DNA of 64,000 nucleotides from Patiria miniata (Eukaryota; Echinodermata; Asteroidea; Valvatida; Asterinidae): assembly GCF_015706575.1 (NCBI RefSeq), contig NW_024037059.1, positions 30,080,129 through 30,144,128 of the forward strand. Direction: 5' to 3'. Shown here piece by piece: positions 43,193 to 55,124 of this stretch (position 1 is its first letter; each line of letters begins with the position of its first letter). The notes under the pieces are model-generated. The model worked only from the letters and a program-made list of their open reading frames with translations. It made no database searches and was not told where the DNA came from. The position numbers and the translations under genes are program-made.

Positions 43193-43775
43193 GTATGGCA
43201 TTTATTTTGATTGCGTAGATCCTTTCTTAGGGTTCGTTCAATTAGCTCACCCGGGTCGACTCGGATTAGCCCTGTGCCGTTTGATTAGCTCTGACGTCAT
43301 TCTCAGGGCTCACCCGGGTCAGCCACCACAGACCCTGCTCGTGGAGCAGAGTCAGTGGTGGAGATACGTCACACGCATGCGTTGTTCATTCCGTAGAAAC
43401 GTACAAATGGCGAAGAGGACCTAAACATCAACTTTATTTGAAGTTGAAACATAATTATTTATTGATCTCATTGCGATTTTAGAGGCTATAATTCCAGCTT
43501 AGCATTTTTACTTATTTCAATTGACGGAAAAGCAGTAAATCTGAAGAAAAAACTCAGTTTGAAAAGGGCATTTTGTCAGTGGCTACGGCCGGGGCTACAG
43601 ACGTCACGTGAGGATCGTGATGGCCTGCATTCTGCATTTGAGCGTTTCAAAATCAGTCTGCCTTTAGCCGAGTTGATCCGGGTGAGCTACTCGAATGCAC
43701 CTTATATTTGATTGACCAACTATAACTGTTTAAATGCTCGAACTTAAAAGAAGTATTGACTACTTTGGTTGTTGT
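43193..43775 (+). other. Start of terminal intron after cassette B
   Basis: No gene. Contains the unoccupied insertion site (ATCT at 43465-43468) of the Ty3 element. About 150 bp at 43220-43370 that is rich in CCCGGGT is absent or altered in the A block. Confidence 0.7.
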
Positions 43776-43880
43776 GATAAAACTAGCCTCCTGAGATGAT
43801 CCATTCAGCGTTCTTTATTCCCGAGGTAATACCCAGGGAAATTGAATGCTCCATGGATCACAGAGGGAGGCTAGTTTTAC
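43776..43880. repeat. Conserved self-complementary hairpin, unit C
   Basis: Third copy of the palindrome, with arms intact and small changes in the loop (GAGGTAATACCCA). Confidence 0.8.
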
Positions 43881-44596
43881 TACGCTATCAGTTAAAAGCA
43901 GTCAGTATTTGGTTTTTTTATGCCCCATCCACAGATACTACTTGTTTTTGCTAGATAACTGAATAATTTACCCGAAATGTCATAAAAACGTACCTCAATT
44001 TCAATATGAAAGTAATTGAAAATTTCCTCGTACTTTTTCAAACTACCCCTTCATGAAGTGTTGGAACAAAACGCCCAACATGCAAAACCCATAATATGCA
44101 TACACTGCTGTTGCTATGTTGGTTGCTACGTGCATAGAACTTTGTCAGCCTTGAATAGTCTTTTTAGTGGTTGTATTGTCTTTTGGGCTGTGTGTAACGG
44201 GGACAAAAAGGCTAAGAAAACAACTGGTTGAAATGATTAGGTTGCAATTTACTTTTAGAAACTGGGACAAAAAAGATAGAAAATCAAGGAAACAAAATAA
44301 ACTTCTCAAAAATGTAATTTAGTCTTATTTAAGAATATCCTTCACATGCAAAAAAATCAATTTAAATCCTGAATGAACAAACTAGTTTAAAAGAAATCTC
44401 AATCTGGATCAAACAACGTATTAAAAACTCAAAAAGGAATTTGTCATTAAAAAATTAACAATTGGATTAAATTTTAGGAGAATATTAACAACTAAGGTAT
44501 TAAAAAAATGGATCGACTGAAAAAAATTTAACCAAGGGGAAAAAATCCAATGTCATACATAACTGTTCCAGTACCAACGATACAAACGCTATTGAT
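43881..44596. other. Unit C non-coding sequence
   Basis: No gene. Colinear with units A and B at first, with a deletion relative to them before element 44597. Confidence 0.55.
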
Positions 44597-45120
44597 CAGT
44601 ATTGTAGGTGAGTACTTTTTTCCAAGTACCGAGTACTGCCCAGTCCTTAAGTTACTGAGTACAAGTACTTTTTCTTCTGAGTACAAGTTCAGGTCTCTGA
44701 GTACGAGTATTTGTACTTCTAAGTACGAGTACAAGTACTTGTATTCCGAGTACGAGTACGACAAATGGTTCATTGTGCATAAATGTCCCAGGCCCAGTCA
44801 GACCAATATACAGACCCACTCACGCCTAGCTGTTAAATGTGTTTGTCTGGACGTACACAGAAAAAAATCAGCAAAATTGGATGTCTCTGCAAGTAAATCA
44901 ACCATTTCCAACTGAAAATATCGATAATAAAATAAGGCCGTGGTAAGTCAATCTATACCATTTTTTTTTTTGAGTACTGCTATTCGAGTACAAGTACTTT
45001 GATAAGCAAGTACAAATTCATCATGTTGAGTATGAGTACTTTGCTGCCCGAGTACAAGTACCGTCATTTCGAGTACGAGTACTTTGACATTCAAGTACGA
45101 GTACGAGTACTACAACACTG
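44597..45120. mobile_element. hAT MITE with GAGTAC interior
   Basis: 524 bp with termini CAGTATTGTAG and CTACAACACTG, flanked by CTATTGAT (44589-44596) and CTCTTGAT (45121-45128). Unit A near 15330 has the unoccupied sequence. The interior consists largely of GAGTAC, GTACTT and CAAGTAC palindromic words, with a unique core at 44760-44960. Confidence 0.8.
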
Positions 45121-45937
45121 CTCTTGATTCAAGTTCAGAGTTCAAACATGCAGTCTGTCCGCGTTAACTACGGAAGCACAAAATGGACATTGCATTAATG
45201 TTTTGTGTGATGGTCGTCAGTTTTGTTATCCAAGGAATTAACAAAACATGCAAAATGTACAAAGCTTTGAATTGAATATTTACATAGTCACGTGCCATTG
45301 TGATTTATATACAATGTACTTTTACAAAATCATTAAGATTGGCAAAATTAGCTTCATTAAAAGTAAAGACATTTCATATTACCTGACATAAAAGCTGTGG
45401 ACTTTTTTTATTATTATAGCATTACATACAGTAATGACCATATTTAACAACATTGCAGTAGAAAATTCAATTTTGTAAATTGAATGTCGAATTTAAGAAG
45501 TTACGGTCCCTTCAATCTTAAAATAGTTTGTCAGCAAAAACTGTTATACGGTTCAAGAAACATTCAATGCTTTTTCTCTTTCTCCAGTGTTTATAATTGG
45601 ATTTCTCTTCCTGACATTATTTAATACTGGAGAGTACACCATAGACCTACTCACACATTTGTGGGGACCGAAAACGCTGTGGGGACAGCAGAAAGTCCCT
45701 ATAACTCGGTCCTAATTTGCCTAACGATAAAAACTTCCCCATAACGGGATGTAGGCCTACCCAGGCCAATGCACACGCTGAAATACATTGAGGGAGATTA
45801 ACTGAAACACACCAACGTTACCAGTTAATTCAATTTCAAACGGGTTTTATAATCTGGGTAAATGTTATAATTTCAGGAATGTAGCAGATGTAAATAGCCC
45901 TGGTTCAACTACAACATGTAATGTTCTGCGGGGCCTT
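45121..45937. other. Unit C, 3' flank of TRIM gene
   Basis: No gene. Colinear with 15330-16130. Confidence 0.55.
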
Positions 45938-46738
45938 CATTACAACAAGTATATTGCCATCCTCCATACAAACGACCAGCATTGAAATACACTGCACTGT
46001 ATTACACACACAGATTTGTACAGGCTAATGCATACATTCTCTACTAATACTCAAACCACAACTCCTGAAAGAAACGGGTACTGAAGTTAACACAGTAACT
46101 GTACCCCATGTAAATTTAGTATGTCTGCTTGCTGTAGAAACCAAATATTTACGATTGTCGAAACATTTTATGTAGGTTACCATCAAATTAAAAAAAGCGA
46201 CAACTTTTGCACTTTGGCACACTGACTCTGTCAGACATCCATTAACAATACATGCTTTTGAGGCGGCCGAGTCGCTCAGCCAGATGGCCTCCGGGGCGGT
46301 CTATTTGCCTGTCACTCAAGAAGTTTATTCATAAAGTAACTGCACAGCTAGTTGCTGTCAACACTAGTGAATATGCAACCCGAAGTTGAATGAAATTCAC
46401 ATCAATTTACTGTATGTACCTATGCAATATTCATAAACCATTTATCAATCTGAAGGGTTGATCAACTGTATAATCGACTGACGACCCAATTTTGGCTTGT
46501 GTGTGCACGGGGCGCTCGCACGTGCAACTCGCCGCTAGCTAGCTCTTCACGCACGGTACTGCGTGCTGATTGGCTAATCATCATTTGTTTAATGCGGCTA
46601 AATCGGGTCGCTGGTTATAACTAAATGATTATTCATTACTTCCCGAACCACTGCGTGCTATAATTGGCTGTATGTAAATGAAGTGATGATATCATAGCTT
46701 AAAGTTTGTCACCTAGCCTGTGCATATTTATTGTAATG
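45938..46738. mobile_element. Element Y, 3' of TRIM C
   Basis: 801 bp with 8-bp inverted termini CATTACAA and TTGTAATG, inserted between CCTT and GTAAGG, which are adjacent in units A and B. The same element is at 57861-58653 in unit D. It ends about 80 bp from the TRIM stop codon, so it probably supplies 3' UTR or polyadenylation sequence in C and D. Confidence 0.65.
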
Positions 46739-46819
46739 TGTAAGGCAAATCATTGGATGCAGGTTAGCCCCGGTTCAAGTACAGCGGTTACTTTTTCGGA
46801 GGGGCCATAATCAAGCAAA

Positions 46820-48739
46820 TCACATCCGCTCAAAGATCTTAACGGAGTGTATCTCTGTGACAACTACGTCGCCAGTGGGGGTGAAGGCCATTCCTAACGG
46901 ATTGTACAACCCTTGAGCAACTGTTGCTACGAATGCACCATTTGAATCGTAACGCTGCACTGCAGAGCTTCCCCTATTGCCAGAATGAACAACAGCATAG
47001 ATGGTCTCATCATCATCACACAGGACACCACTTGCCTTAGCAGCTTTGCCATTCACTAATGTCTTGACATTGAACATCTCTTTACCTTCAAAGTTGACGC
47101 ACAGCAAACTTTGGCCCTCAAAGTTTGTGAAGACTAAACAGCCGAAATTGCTTATTGCCAAGTCATAGTCAAGCATGTTATTCGAGATGCTTGAAATCAA
47201 CGATCCGTCCAGGTTGTGGACACTGATGACCTTTCTCCCCCAGTCAGCAACTGCTACTCGTTGACTGTCAACAGCAACAGCAGTGAGATTACTCTCTGAT
47301 AGCCCATCGGCATCGTCAACCGAAGGTGTAAACTCGCGAACAAACTGGAGCTCAGTGTCAAAAACCTTCACTTTCTTTTTGTCCGTGACAAAAAGCAGAT
47401 CATCATTGGTCACAGCAATGCCATAAGGACCTTCCAACTGATGCCTAACATCTCCTTTAGCAACCGATGCTTTATACCTTCCAGTTGAGCTAAACAACGA
47501 TATCCGTTTCATAGTTATGTCAGTTACTAGGATGTCCCCGTTTCTGAAACACGCAACACCCCTGGCGAAGTAAAATTCCTCGTCACCGGTACCTTCTTTG
47601 CCAAACTCTTCCTTTAACTGCCATTTCTCGCTGACACAGACCTCCCCAAGATCTGCATCACTCACAATGTCTTGACATCTGACACCAATGAACGACGGAC
47701 CATGATTCGCTGGTTCACACTTGAGCTCCTTCTGGAATTCCAAGTTGTGCATCACCTTCAGCTTGAGCTCCAAAAGCTCGAAATCATCGGCTTGTCTCAT
47801 CAAGTCATTTACTGCCGCGATGGTCTGATCTGCGCGTTCCATCTGTTCACGATTGTTCATCAGCGCCTTTTCGTACTCACTGTCTCTCTCCTGACCGATT
47901 TCATCGACCTTGTCGGTGAGAAGCTTTGCTTTGTTTCTGATTTTAGTGATCTCTGCCTCCGCTTTTGCATCAATATCACTACGAGCCTGAGCCAGTTTCT
48001 TTTGTAATCTTTTTCGTGCATGTTCGATTGACTTTTCAGTAGATTTGAAGTGCTGCCTGCTCTTCTCGAACTTCTGCAGTATGTTTTCGACCTCACTGCG
48101 GAAGGACCTGATCAGGTCATCAATCTTTAGGAAATTGTGCTCTGCCGACCGATGATCTAATGCGGCACACATTGAGCAGATTAAGGTGTTGCATGTGTCA
48201 CAGAAGAAACACAGAGGATGGTCAGTGTGGATCGTACACATTCGGGTGATGGGTTTGCTATGTTCTGCTGGTGGCATCTTTGATTCCTGCCAATCTCCCA
48301 ATGAAATGATTTGATGGTCTCTGGTGGACTTGACCCTCCCATGGGCTTTCCGGCATTCCTGGCAGAGGTTATCACTACAATCAAGACACCTCCAAGTGGC
48401 CTCCTTGCCTTCTCCACAGTCACATATGGTGGTAGGTGCCGATGCTTCTCCTAATACCGCCTCCTGTTGTTTGACCTCATCGACAAGAGAACTAAGAAAG
48501 AAAGACGAAGCTAGACTCTGCAATCCTCCATCAGGAACTTGCGTCTCTCTCCTGCAGACTGGACATGTTATCTTCTCTGTCTCTGTCTTCTGTTTGCTCA
48601 TCATCTCTTCCAGACACTTCAGGCAGAAGCTGTGCAGACAGTCCAGCATCTTGGGATCCTTGAAAAGACAGCAACAGATCGGACATTCCAGATGCCCCTG
48701 GCTGATCTTCCACACTGTTTTGGCTGCAGCCTCCGCCAT
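46820..48739 (-). CDS. TRIM-NHL protein C
   Basis: 639 codons, one exon, same start context as TRIM A. RING at residues 19-63 (CPIC, CLHSFCLKC, CPVC), B-box 1, B-box 2 (CTIHTDHPLCFFC through HRSAEH), coiled coil and NHL propeller are all complete. Differences from A cluster in the propeller, for example FYFARGVACF, TDITMKRISLF and NMLDYDLAIS, and in the last blade (TEIHSVKIF). Antisense within the presumed terminal intron of the second cyclase block. Predicted E3 ligase with propeller-based target choice, inferred from domains only. Confidence 0.9.
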   Translation of the reverse strand: MAEAAAKTVWKISQGHLECPICCCLFKDPKMLDCLHSFCLKCLEEMMSKQKTETEKITCPVCRRETQVPDGGLQSLASSFFLSSLVDEVKQQEAVLGEASAPTTICDCGEGKEATWRCLDCSDNLCQECRKAHGRVKSTRDHQIISLGDWQESKMPPAEHSKPITRMCTIHTDHPLCFFCDTCNTLICSMCAALDHRSAEHNFLKIDDLIRSFRSEVENILQKFEKSRQHFKSTEKSIEHARKRLQKKLAQARSDIDAKAEAEITKIRNKAKLLTDKVDEIGQERDSEYEKALMNNREQMERADQTIAAVNDLMRQADDFELLELKLKVMHNLEFQKELKCEPANHGPSFIGVRCQDIVSDADLGEVCVSEKWQLKEEFGKEGTGDEEFYFARGVACFRNGDILVTDITMKRISLFSSTGRYKASVAKGDVRHQLEGPYGIAVTNDDLLFVTDKKKVKVFDTELQFVREFTPSVDDADGLSESNLTAVAVDSQRVAVADWGRKVISVHNLDGSLISSISNNMLDYDLAISNFGCLVFTNFEGQSLLCVNFEGKEMFNVKTLVNGKAAKASGVLCDDDETIYAVVHSGNRGSSAVQRYDSNGAFVATVAQGLYNPLGMAFTPTGDVVVTEIHSVKIFERM

Positions 48740-48822
48740 ATTTCAAGTGTGACCTAATCAAAACAGAACAAACCTCCGTGTCTGAAAAAGCTCAAAATTA
48801 TAACAAACATGTGATGGCCCCG

Positions 48823-49302
48823 TATGGTTGTGCATCAGAACCGGGTACCCAAGTACCGCCGAAAGTTAATCTCAGGAACCGAATCCAGATTATGGAATCG
48901 AGTACCCGTAATCAACTTTGCAAATTATTTAACTTCTCAGTCAATGAAAAAGAAATGTTTGAAAGTCTGTTGGAAAATTTCAAAATGAACAACAGGATTC
49001 ATGGAAAACCAAAACCAATTTCACGTTTTATGATGCTTGCAAAAGTTGCAGTTTTCACCACATAGCTAAAGAGCTCACTGTATACACCCTATCTAGCCGT
49101 ATTGCCGCACCGATGTGGTAGTCTATAGTATTATCATGCAGACCTTTATGAACAATCTGAACAGCAACTTCCCAGATTTAAATGTTTGGCTTGGGTTTCT
49201 TTAACGGGTACCCGGGTACCTGTATTTTTTTTTCAAATGGGTGCCCATATTTTTTTCAATAGGGTACCCAGTTACTGTACTACCCATAAGTGCACACCCC
49301 TA
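48823..49302. mobile_element. hAT-like GGTACC MITE upstream of TRIM C
   Basis: Starts TATGGTTGTGCATC and ends TGCACACCCCTA, with GGTACC palindromes inside. Same relative place as in the other units. Confidence 0.65.
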
Positions 49303-50314
49303 TGCCCTAACCCATCTCTTTTACAGCACACCAGACTGGGATACATTTGTATTGACACTGACTAATTGACTGCACACTAACTCATTGGGAGTTAACAATA
49401 AACAGCGGCCGTTTACTGTTCTTCATTACACAGATATATGGCCGATATCTTGATAAGGAAATAATAAAATGAGAGTAGGCCCTGGTGTGAAAATGACAAA
49501 AGACATAGACTCAGATTTCAGGCTTCAATTCAGAAAAGAGAATTCGATTTTTTTTAAAAGCATCATGTTTATAACAAACATACCAACTCGTGCATCACAT
49601 GCACTGAAATGCTAAACATTGATGCAAATCTCATGCATAATTTTCCTGGTAGGCCTATAGGCTACATTTGACATGTTCAAAAACAAAGCGAAACACACAA
49701 AAAGCAAAGACCATTTAAAATCCAGCCAAAACGCCAAAACTCACCTACTTTATTTGGATCAACAGTTAGCCACAGTTTCCCACCACAAACGTGAAACTTC
49801 CGTCAAATGTAAAAAAAAAAAAAAAGGATGGCAAAACTACCATCAATTAACTTGCAAGTTGTAAAGTTCTGTAAGCCTAGGTTTATACGTGTACATGTCA
49901 GGCCTCTTCAAGCGATGAATGGTGCAACAACAGCTAATTAATTCACTCCTTTACTCAACACTGGAAAAACCAGTTGCTATTTTTGTCACACAGTACTGTA
50001 AAAATAGCAACGCTATGATAATGATCTTTACTCAAGTTCAATATAGGCCTACACACTAACAATGCTGCAAATGATATTGAAATTCAAGTCCACAGTTCAA
50101 ACAGGCAACCTAACTCTGTCTACGGAAGCACAAAATGGACATTGCACAAATATCACCACTGCATGCATTGTTATAACTCCTTTTGCATGTATAACTGTTA
50201 AAAATGCCTACAAATAGGCCTACGATTTTATACTTTTAAAGATATGAAAATGGAAAAAGGAGGGTTGAAAATAAGAACTGAAAGTAGGATCTATTAAGGT
50301 ATCCACGATACAAA
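49303..50314. other. Unit C distal non-coding sequence
   Basis: No gene. Carries the unoccupied site of element X (about 49449-49470). Confidence 0.6.
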
Positions 50315-50535
50315 CATGGGCGTCGCGAGGGGAGGGGGGCGCTCCCCCCCCCAAAAAAAAAAACCAAAAAAGAAAAAGAGGCATGAAGTCATAGCAGTGA
50401 AAATTTAATTGGTTGGGGGGGATGTCTCTGCCCCCCACTAAAACTGATCAATCGAGAATATGTTGAGAAATACAAGAGTTTTGGGGGGAAATTATGTTTT
50501 GCCCCCCTCTAGAAAAAATCCTGGTGACGCCTTTG
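50315..50535. mobile_element. hAT MITE, CATGGGCGTCGC family, unit C
   Basis: 221 bp at the same site as 22402-22639 (GATACAAA on both sides). Confidence 0.85.
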
Positions 50536-51242
50536 GATACAAAGCTAAAAATTAGGAAAAATACCCTACGTTTCATGCATGCCTACAATAGGAATGACTG
50601 TTACCAGTTGTAGTAGAAAAACTAGCAGATGGTAGGGGTAAGGGGGCTTGGCTTTTTGTTAAATCTTGGCCACAAGAATAGCCCATTATTTAAAGAACAT
50701 CAGAGTCCATCCAAAAATGATGGAGGCCCAAGTAGGAATATTACAATAAAAAAAGAAAAGCAACCCTTAGTAAAGCTAGTCGGACTGCCTGTGAAGTTAT
50801 TCTTTCTGGCATAACATGCTGTCATTGTGAAGAAAACAATATAAGAAGGCCGTTTCCAAATATATGTCAAATGACACATTTCTGGAAATTTCCGTTAGTA
50901 GTTGGTTTGTAATTGGGCAAATCTGTGAATGGATGCGCACAAGCGTTGACACGACACACACACGTGCAAGGTTGCTATCATTCATGGGTTATCATGTGAC
51001 ATCACATAGCTGCAATCAGCTGAATGAGAACTCGGCTCGGATGCTGATTTTGGGCGCAATTCAAAATATGACCCAGCAGTTTTTGAATTGAAATTGAGAT
51101 CCTAGAAGATTGATTCTTCTGAATACACAGCATTCACAGAGCTAAAACTTCATCAAGTTTGTTGTTAAGCACCCGTCTTTAAATTTTGAGCACTTGTGTT
51201 GCTTCAAGCAAAAAGAAAATGCACAAATGACTGGTTGGAATG
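50536..51242. other. Unit C terminal non-coding sequence
   Basis: No gene. Colinear with 22640-23356. Confidence 0.55.
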
Positions 51243-51346
51243 GTAAAACTAGCCTCCTGAGATGATCCATGCATCGTTCTTTGTTCCTGAGGTGACACCC
51301 AGGGAGATGGAATGATCCATGGATCACCGAGGGAGGCTAGTTTCAC
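51243..51346. repeat. Conserved self-complementary hairpin, unit D
   Basis: Fourth copy of the palindrome; most like the unit B copy in the loop-proximal arm. Confidence 0.8.
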
Positions 51347-53000
51347 TACAAGTGTGAAGCAGTCAATATTTGTTTTATATCGCCCCACCCACAGACTCTG
51401 CTTGCTTTTGAGAGAAAAATGATTAATTTAATTGAAATCTCATAAAAATGTACTTCTATTTCAGTATGTATTAGTAATTGAAAATTTCCTTCCACGTTTG
51501 CAATACATTATACTACCCCTTCGTGAAATGTTTGACCCTAACTTTGAAGCACGTGGGAACAAAACGCGCAACATGTAAAACCTATAATATGTATACTGTG
51601 CATACAATGCTGTTGCTATGTTGGTTGCTAAGTACATAGTACTTTGTCAGCCTTGAACAGTCTTTTTAGTCATTGTCTTTTTGTCTTTTTGGCTGCTGTA
51701 ACGGCCAAAAAATGGCTCACTAAAAATCCTGGTTCAAATGATTAGGTCGTGATTTACCTTTAGAAACTGGGACAAAGAAGAAAAGGAATCAATGAAACAA
51801 AATAAACTTCTCAAAAATTTAATTAGTCTCATAACAAAAAAATCCTTCACCTGCAAAAAACAATTTAAATTCTTAAATAAAAAGACCTTTTTCTCAAATA
51901 CTTCAAAAGAAATCTAAATCTGGATCAAACAACGAATAAAAAAACTCAAAAAGGAATTTTCCAAGGAGAAAAATAAGCACTTGGATAGAATTTTAGGAGA
52001 ATAAGAGAAAAAACTAAGGTTTAAAAAATGGATTGATAGAAAAAAAGTAAACCAAGGGAACCAAAAAAAACCCACATAGCACTATTAGAAAATCACTCTA
52101 AAAGCACAAAAATGAACTAAAAAAAACAATGAATGGACAAACAGACAACCCAAACAGGGAAACCACTCTCCAGGTAGGAGGAAAATAAAAGACTAAAATG
52201 TTAACTTGTCTCTCTGCTGGTCTGCTGAACTAAATTAAATGAGGGTCTAACATGGGGAAGCTTATATAGGAGGAACATGTTTGCTGAAGTAAACAAACAG
52301 GGGGACACACTTCCAAGAAAGGGGGGGGGGGCATCTAAACTTCGACTAAAATGATTTTCTTTTCTAAGGGGGGCTACTCTTTTTTAATACACTATGAAAA
52401 ATCACAAGTGCAACTTTTGCCCTGCCACATGTGCACGTGGCAAGACAGTAAAAATAGTGAATGCCAGAGACAGAATCTGTGGGTGAGATATAATAATTTG
52501 GAAATTTTGAAACCTTAGGTCCATTAAAATTGAGCACCTTCAATCTGTATATAGATTTAAAAACCACGTGTAGACAATATTAGCCTTAATGAGACAAGAC
52601 GGACACATCAGGTGGGTGCTTTGCGGTCTTGGTAAAATTTGGGTAAATACAAAGGGGTTTACCAAGACTAACTAGGTAAGCGCCCTCGAGTTGGGTCCAC
52701 CATATCTCAAAGAGCATAGAGTACCGAAGTGTGCCGCGTATTCTGGGTGTCGCGCATAGCTAAAGTGTGTGGAGACATCAGCGCACGAACCAGCGCGTGA
52801 ATCAGAACAAATTCAGCTGACATCAGACTTTGGTACTCTATACTGACCGGCTGATGAAGGTAATAGGTAAACTCCTGAACAAGACCAGAAACTTGCTTGC
52901 CAAATGTAATTAAAGGAAGAGTAGATCATTTGCAGCTATCCAAAAAGTAACTGACAAAATTATATTTTATGCATACTTGGTTTAAAGATAGTAATGGCAA
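51347..53000. other. Unit D non-coding sequence with unique insertion
   Basis: Up to about 52080 it follows the other units. From about 52080 to 52980 it is unlike them and has no gene I recognise. It includes an imperfect inverted stretch near 52625-52690 (TTGGTAAAATTTGGG with TTTACCAAGAC). Confidence 0.5.
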
Positions 53001-53111
53001 TAAGGGGCCATTCAGAATTGTCAATGTTTTAAAATTTCGACTTTTTTTCCAAATTATTTTGACCCACCCACCCACCCCTAATTTTGATTAATAAAAAACT
53101 GAACATGTACA

Positions 53112-53502
53112 CAGTGGCGTCGCCAAGGGGGGGCCAGGGGGGGCACGTGCCCCCCCTGGAAAACCTAGTGCCCCCCGAGTGCCCCCCCATCTGAGATTTG
53201 GGTTGGTAAAAAAATATATATATTTTGTTATATTCAACTCCCATCATCTGAGTTGGTTTTTCATAAGGACAAAGAAGCACAGTAATTCGTATTTTCTTCA
53301 AATGAGCTGCAAATGTGGCACCATTTTGCATCTAGCCCATCCTCCGTATGCGAAAATTTTCCAAAGGGGAGGGGGGCACCCCCTCCCCTTAGACCCCTCC
53401 CCCAGAACGGCGATCCGTATCCACTTAAGTGCCCCCCCCCCCCATCAAATGCTGGTGCCCCCCCTGTGCCCCCCCAGACTGAAAAGTCTGGTGACGCCAC
53501 TG
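53112..53502. mobile_element. hAT MITE, CAGTGGCGTCGCC family (nested)
   Basis: 391 bp with termini CAGTGGCGTCGCC and GGTGACGCCACTG and an exact 8-bp duplication CATGTACA (53104-53111, 53503-53510). Related in TIR and G/C-run interior to the CATGGGCGTCGC family. Confidence 0.85.
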
Positions 53503-53578
53503 CATGTACATGTACATGCACTGGCATGTGCATATACTTGAACATGAACATGTATACCCATGTACATGTGTGTCTAGT

Positions 53579-53788
53579 TCAGTGACGGCGTGAAGTTGTT
53601 GGTCTTCCTCTTTTGCACTGGTGACCTTCAGTTTTCTTGTGTTTTGCCAGCTGATATGCTGTTGGGAATGACAGGTTGCAGTTTTGGAAGCCACAAAGAT
53701 GACCGTGGTTTTGTCGTTTTCTGGATGAGGTGGATGACATGTGACATACGAGGTTGTGCCTGTCACGTGAGGTAGCTGAGAAAAACAT
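53579..53788 (-). CDS. Small frame with one C2H2-like zinc finger
   Basis: 69 codons with CGFQNCNLSFPTAYQLAKH and a second His five residues later, a CX4CX12HX5H finger, followed by a basic end (KRGRPTTSRR). It lies inside the Harbinger-like element and may be an exon fragment carried or encoded by it. No splice partners are identified. It could be chance. Confidence 0.35.
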   Translation of the reverse strand: MFFSATSRDRHNLVCHMSSTSSRKRQNHGHLCGFQNCNLSFPTAYQLAKHKKTEGHQCKRGRPTTSRRH

Positions 53789-53855
53789 TCGCTCGTACCC
53801 CCCCCCCCCCCCCCCCCCCCCCCGCCCTGTTTGCAGGGCGGGGGGTACGAGCGAA
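53788..53855. repeat. Hairpin with expanded poly-C arm
   Basis: TTCGCTCGTAC, about 26 C and GCCCTG, then a TTTG loop, then CAGGGC, about six G and GTACGAGCGAA. The two arms match exactly except that the C run on the left is about 20 nt longer than the G run on the right. Confidence 0.75.
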
Positions 53856-54339
53856 AGAAAAACATCAGGTTTGGGCAGACATCACATCACAGGCTGCGGT
53901 CCTCGTAGTCTTGAAGTCCAGTGGTTGAGTAGTGCAGTTTTTATAGCGATTGGTAATCGACGCCCGCGGCGTGTTATAGAGCCAATCTAGTACACCTGGT
54001 ACCCTGCTGCCTCTACACGGCCTAACCGCTACAAACGCCCGGCGTCCAAGTCTACTGAAAAATCACCTCCCTCTCATGCCACAGTGGGTCTATATACACT
54101 TACATGACGTACATGTACAGTACATACAGGGGACGAAGTTGGAAAAGAAACACGTATCGCGATATCGGAACGCTTGCGCGTAGTTCAGGCAAGTCAAAAG
54201 ATCTATCTTTCTTTGTTTTTTTTATCTTTTTTTCCATGGAAAGTGAATTTCGATTTTCAATTATTTAGCTTGACCCACCCACCCACAATTTGGAAAAAAA
54301 GATCGAAATTTTAAAACATTGAAAATTCTGAATGGCCCC

Positions 54340-55124
54340 TAACTCATCATGGGAAAAACCAGTTGCTATTTTAATCTCACTGTACACGACCGGCACGGAC
54401 ATGTACACTTTTATGTACATATCATTATGTAGGCTATAAGCCAACGTCATGTACACTATTCCAGTACCAACAATACAAACGCTATTGATTCAAGTTTAGA
54501 GTTCAATGAGGCAGTCTGTTTGTGTTTACTACGGAAGCACAAAATGGACATTGCACAAATGATTTGTGTGATAGGTTGACGGTTTGTGACCCAAGGAATT
54601 AACAAAACATGCAAAATGTGCAAAGCTTTGAATTGAATATTTACATAGTCACATGCCATTGTGTTTCATATACAGTGAACTTTTACAAAATGAAAATTGG
54701 AAAAATTTGCTTCATTAAGATTTAAGACATTTGATATTACCTAATATAAAACTTATGGACTTTTCTTATTATTATTACATTACAAACAGTGATGACCATA
54801 TTTACAACGTTACAGTAGTAAATTCAATTTTGTGAGTTGAATAGCGAATTTAAGAAGTTACGGTCCCTTCAATCTTCAAATAGATTTTTTTTATCAAAAA
54901 CTGTTATACTAATCAAGAAACATTCAACCCTTTTCTTTTTCTCAACTTATTATCCATGATTTCTTCCACGATTTCTCTTTCTGACTGTATTGCTGGAGAG
55001 TACACCATAGGCCTACTCACACATTTGTGGGACCGAAAACGCTGTGGGGACAGCAGAAAGTCCCATAATTCGGTCCTAATTTGGCTTACAATAAAAACTT
55101 TCCCATAACGTTGTGTAGGCCAAC
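54340..55124. other. Unit D, sequence colinear with 15238-15950
   Basis: No gene. Resumes the unit after the Harbinger-like insertion. Confidence 0.55.

Larger units (their letters stand above)
53004..54339. mobile_element. Harbinger-like element with nested insertion, unit D
   Basis: Long inverted termini (about 60 bp, starting GGGGCCATTCAGAATT and including TTTTAAAATTTCGA and GACCCACCCACCC) are flanked by TAA (53001-53003, 54340-54342). Its interior holds a hAT MITE, a zinc-finger-like frame and a poly-C hairpin. Confidence 0.75.

Noticed and set aside
44550..44915. 121-codon frame over the GAGTAC element
   Set aside because: Mostly Ser/Thr/Tyr repeats from GTAC words inside a hAT MITE.
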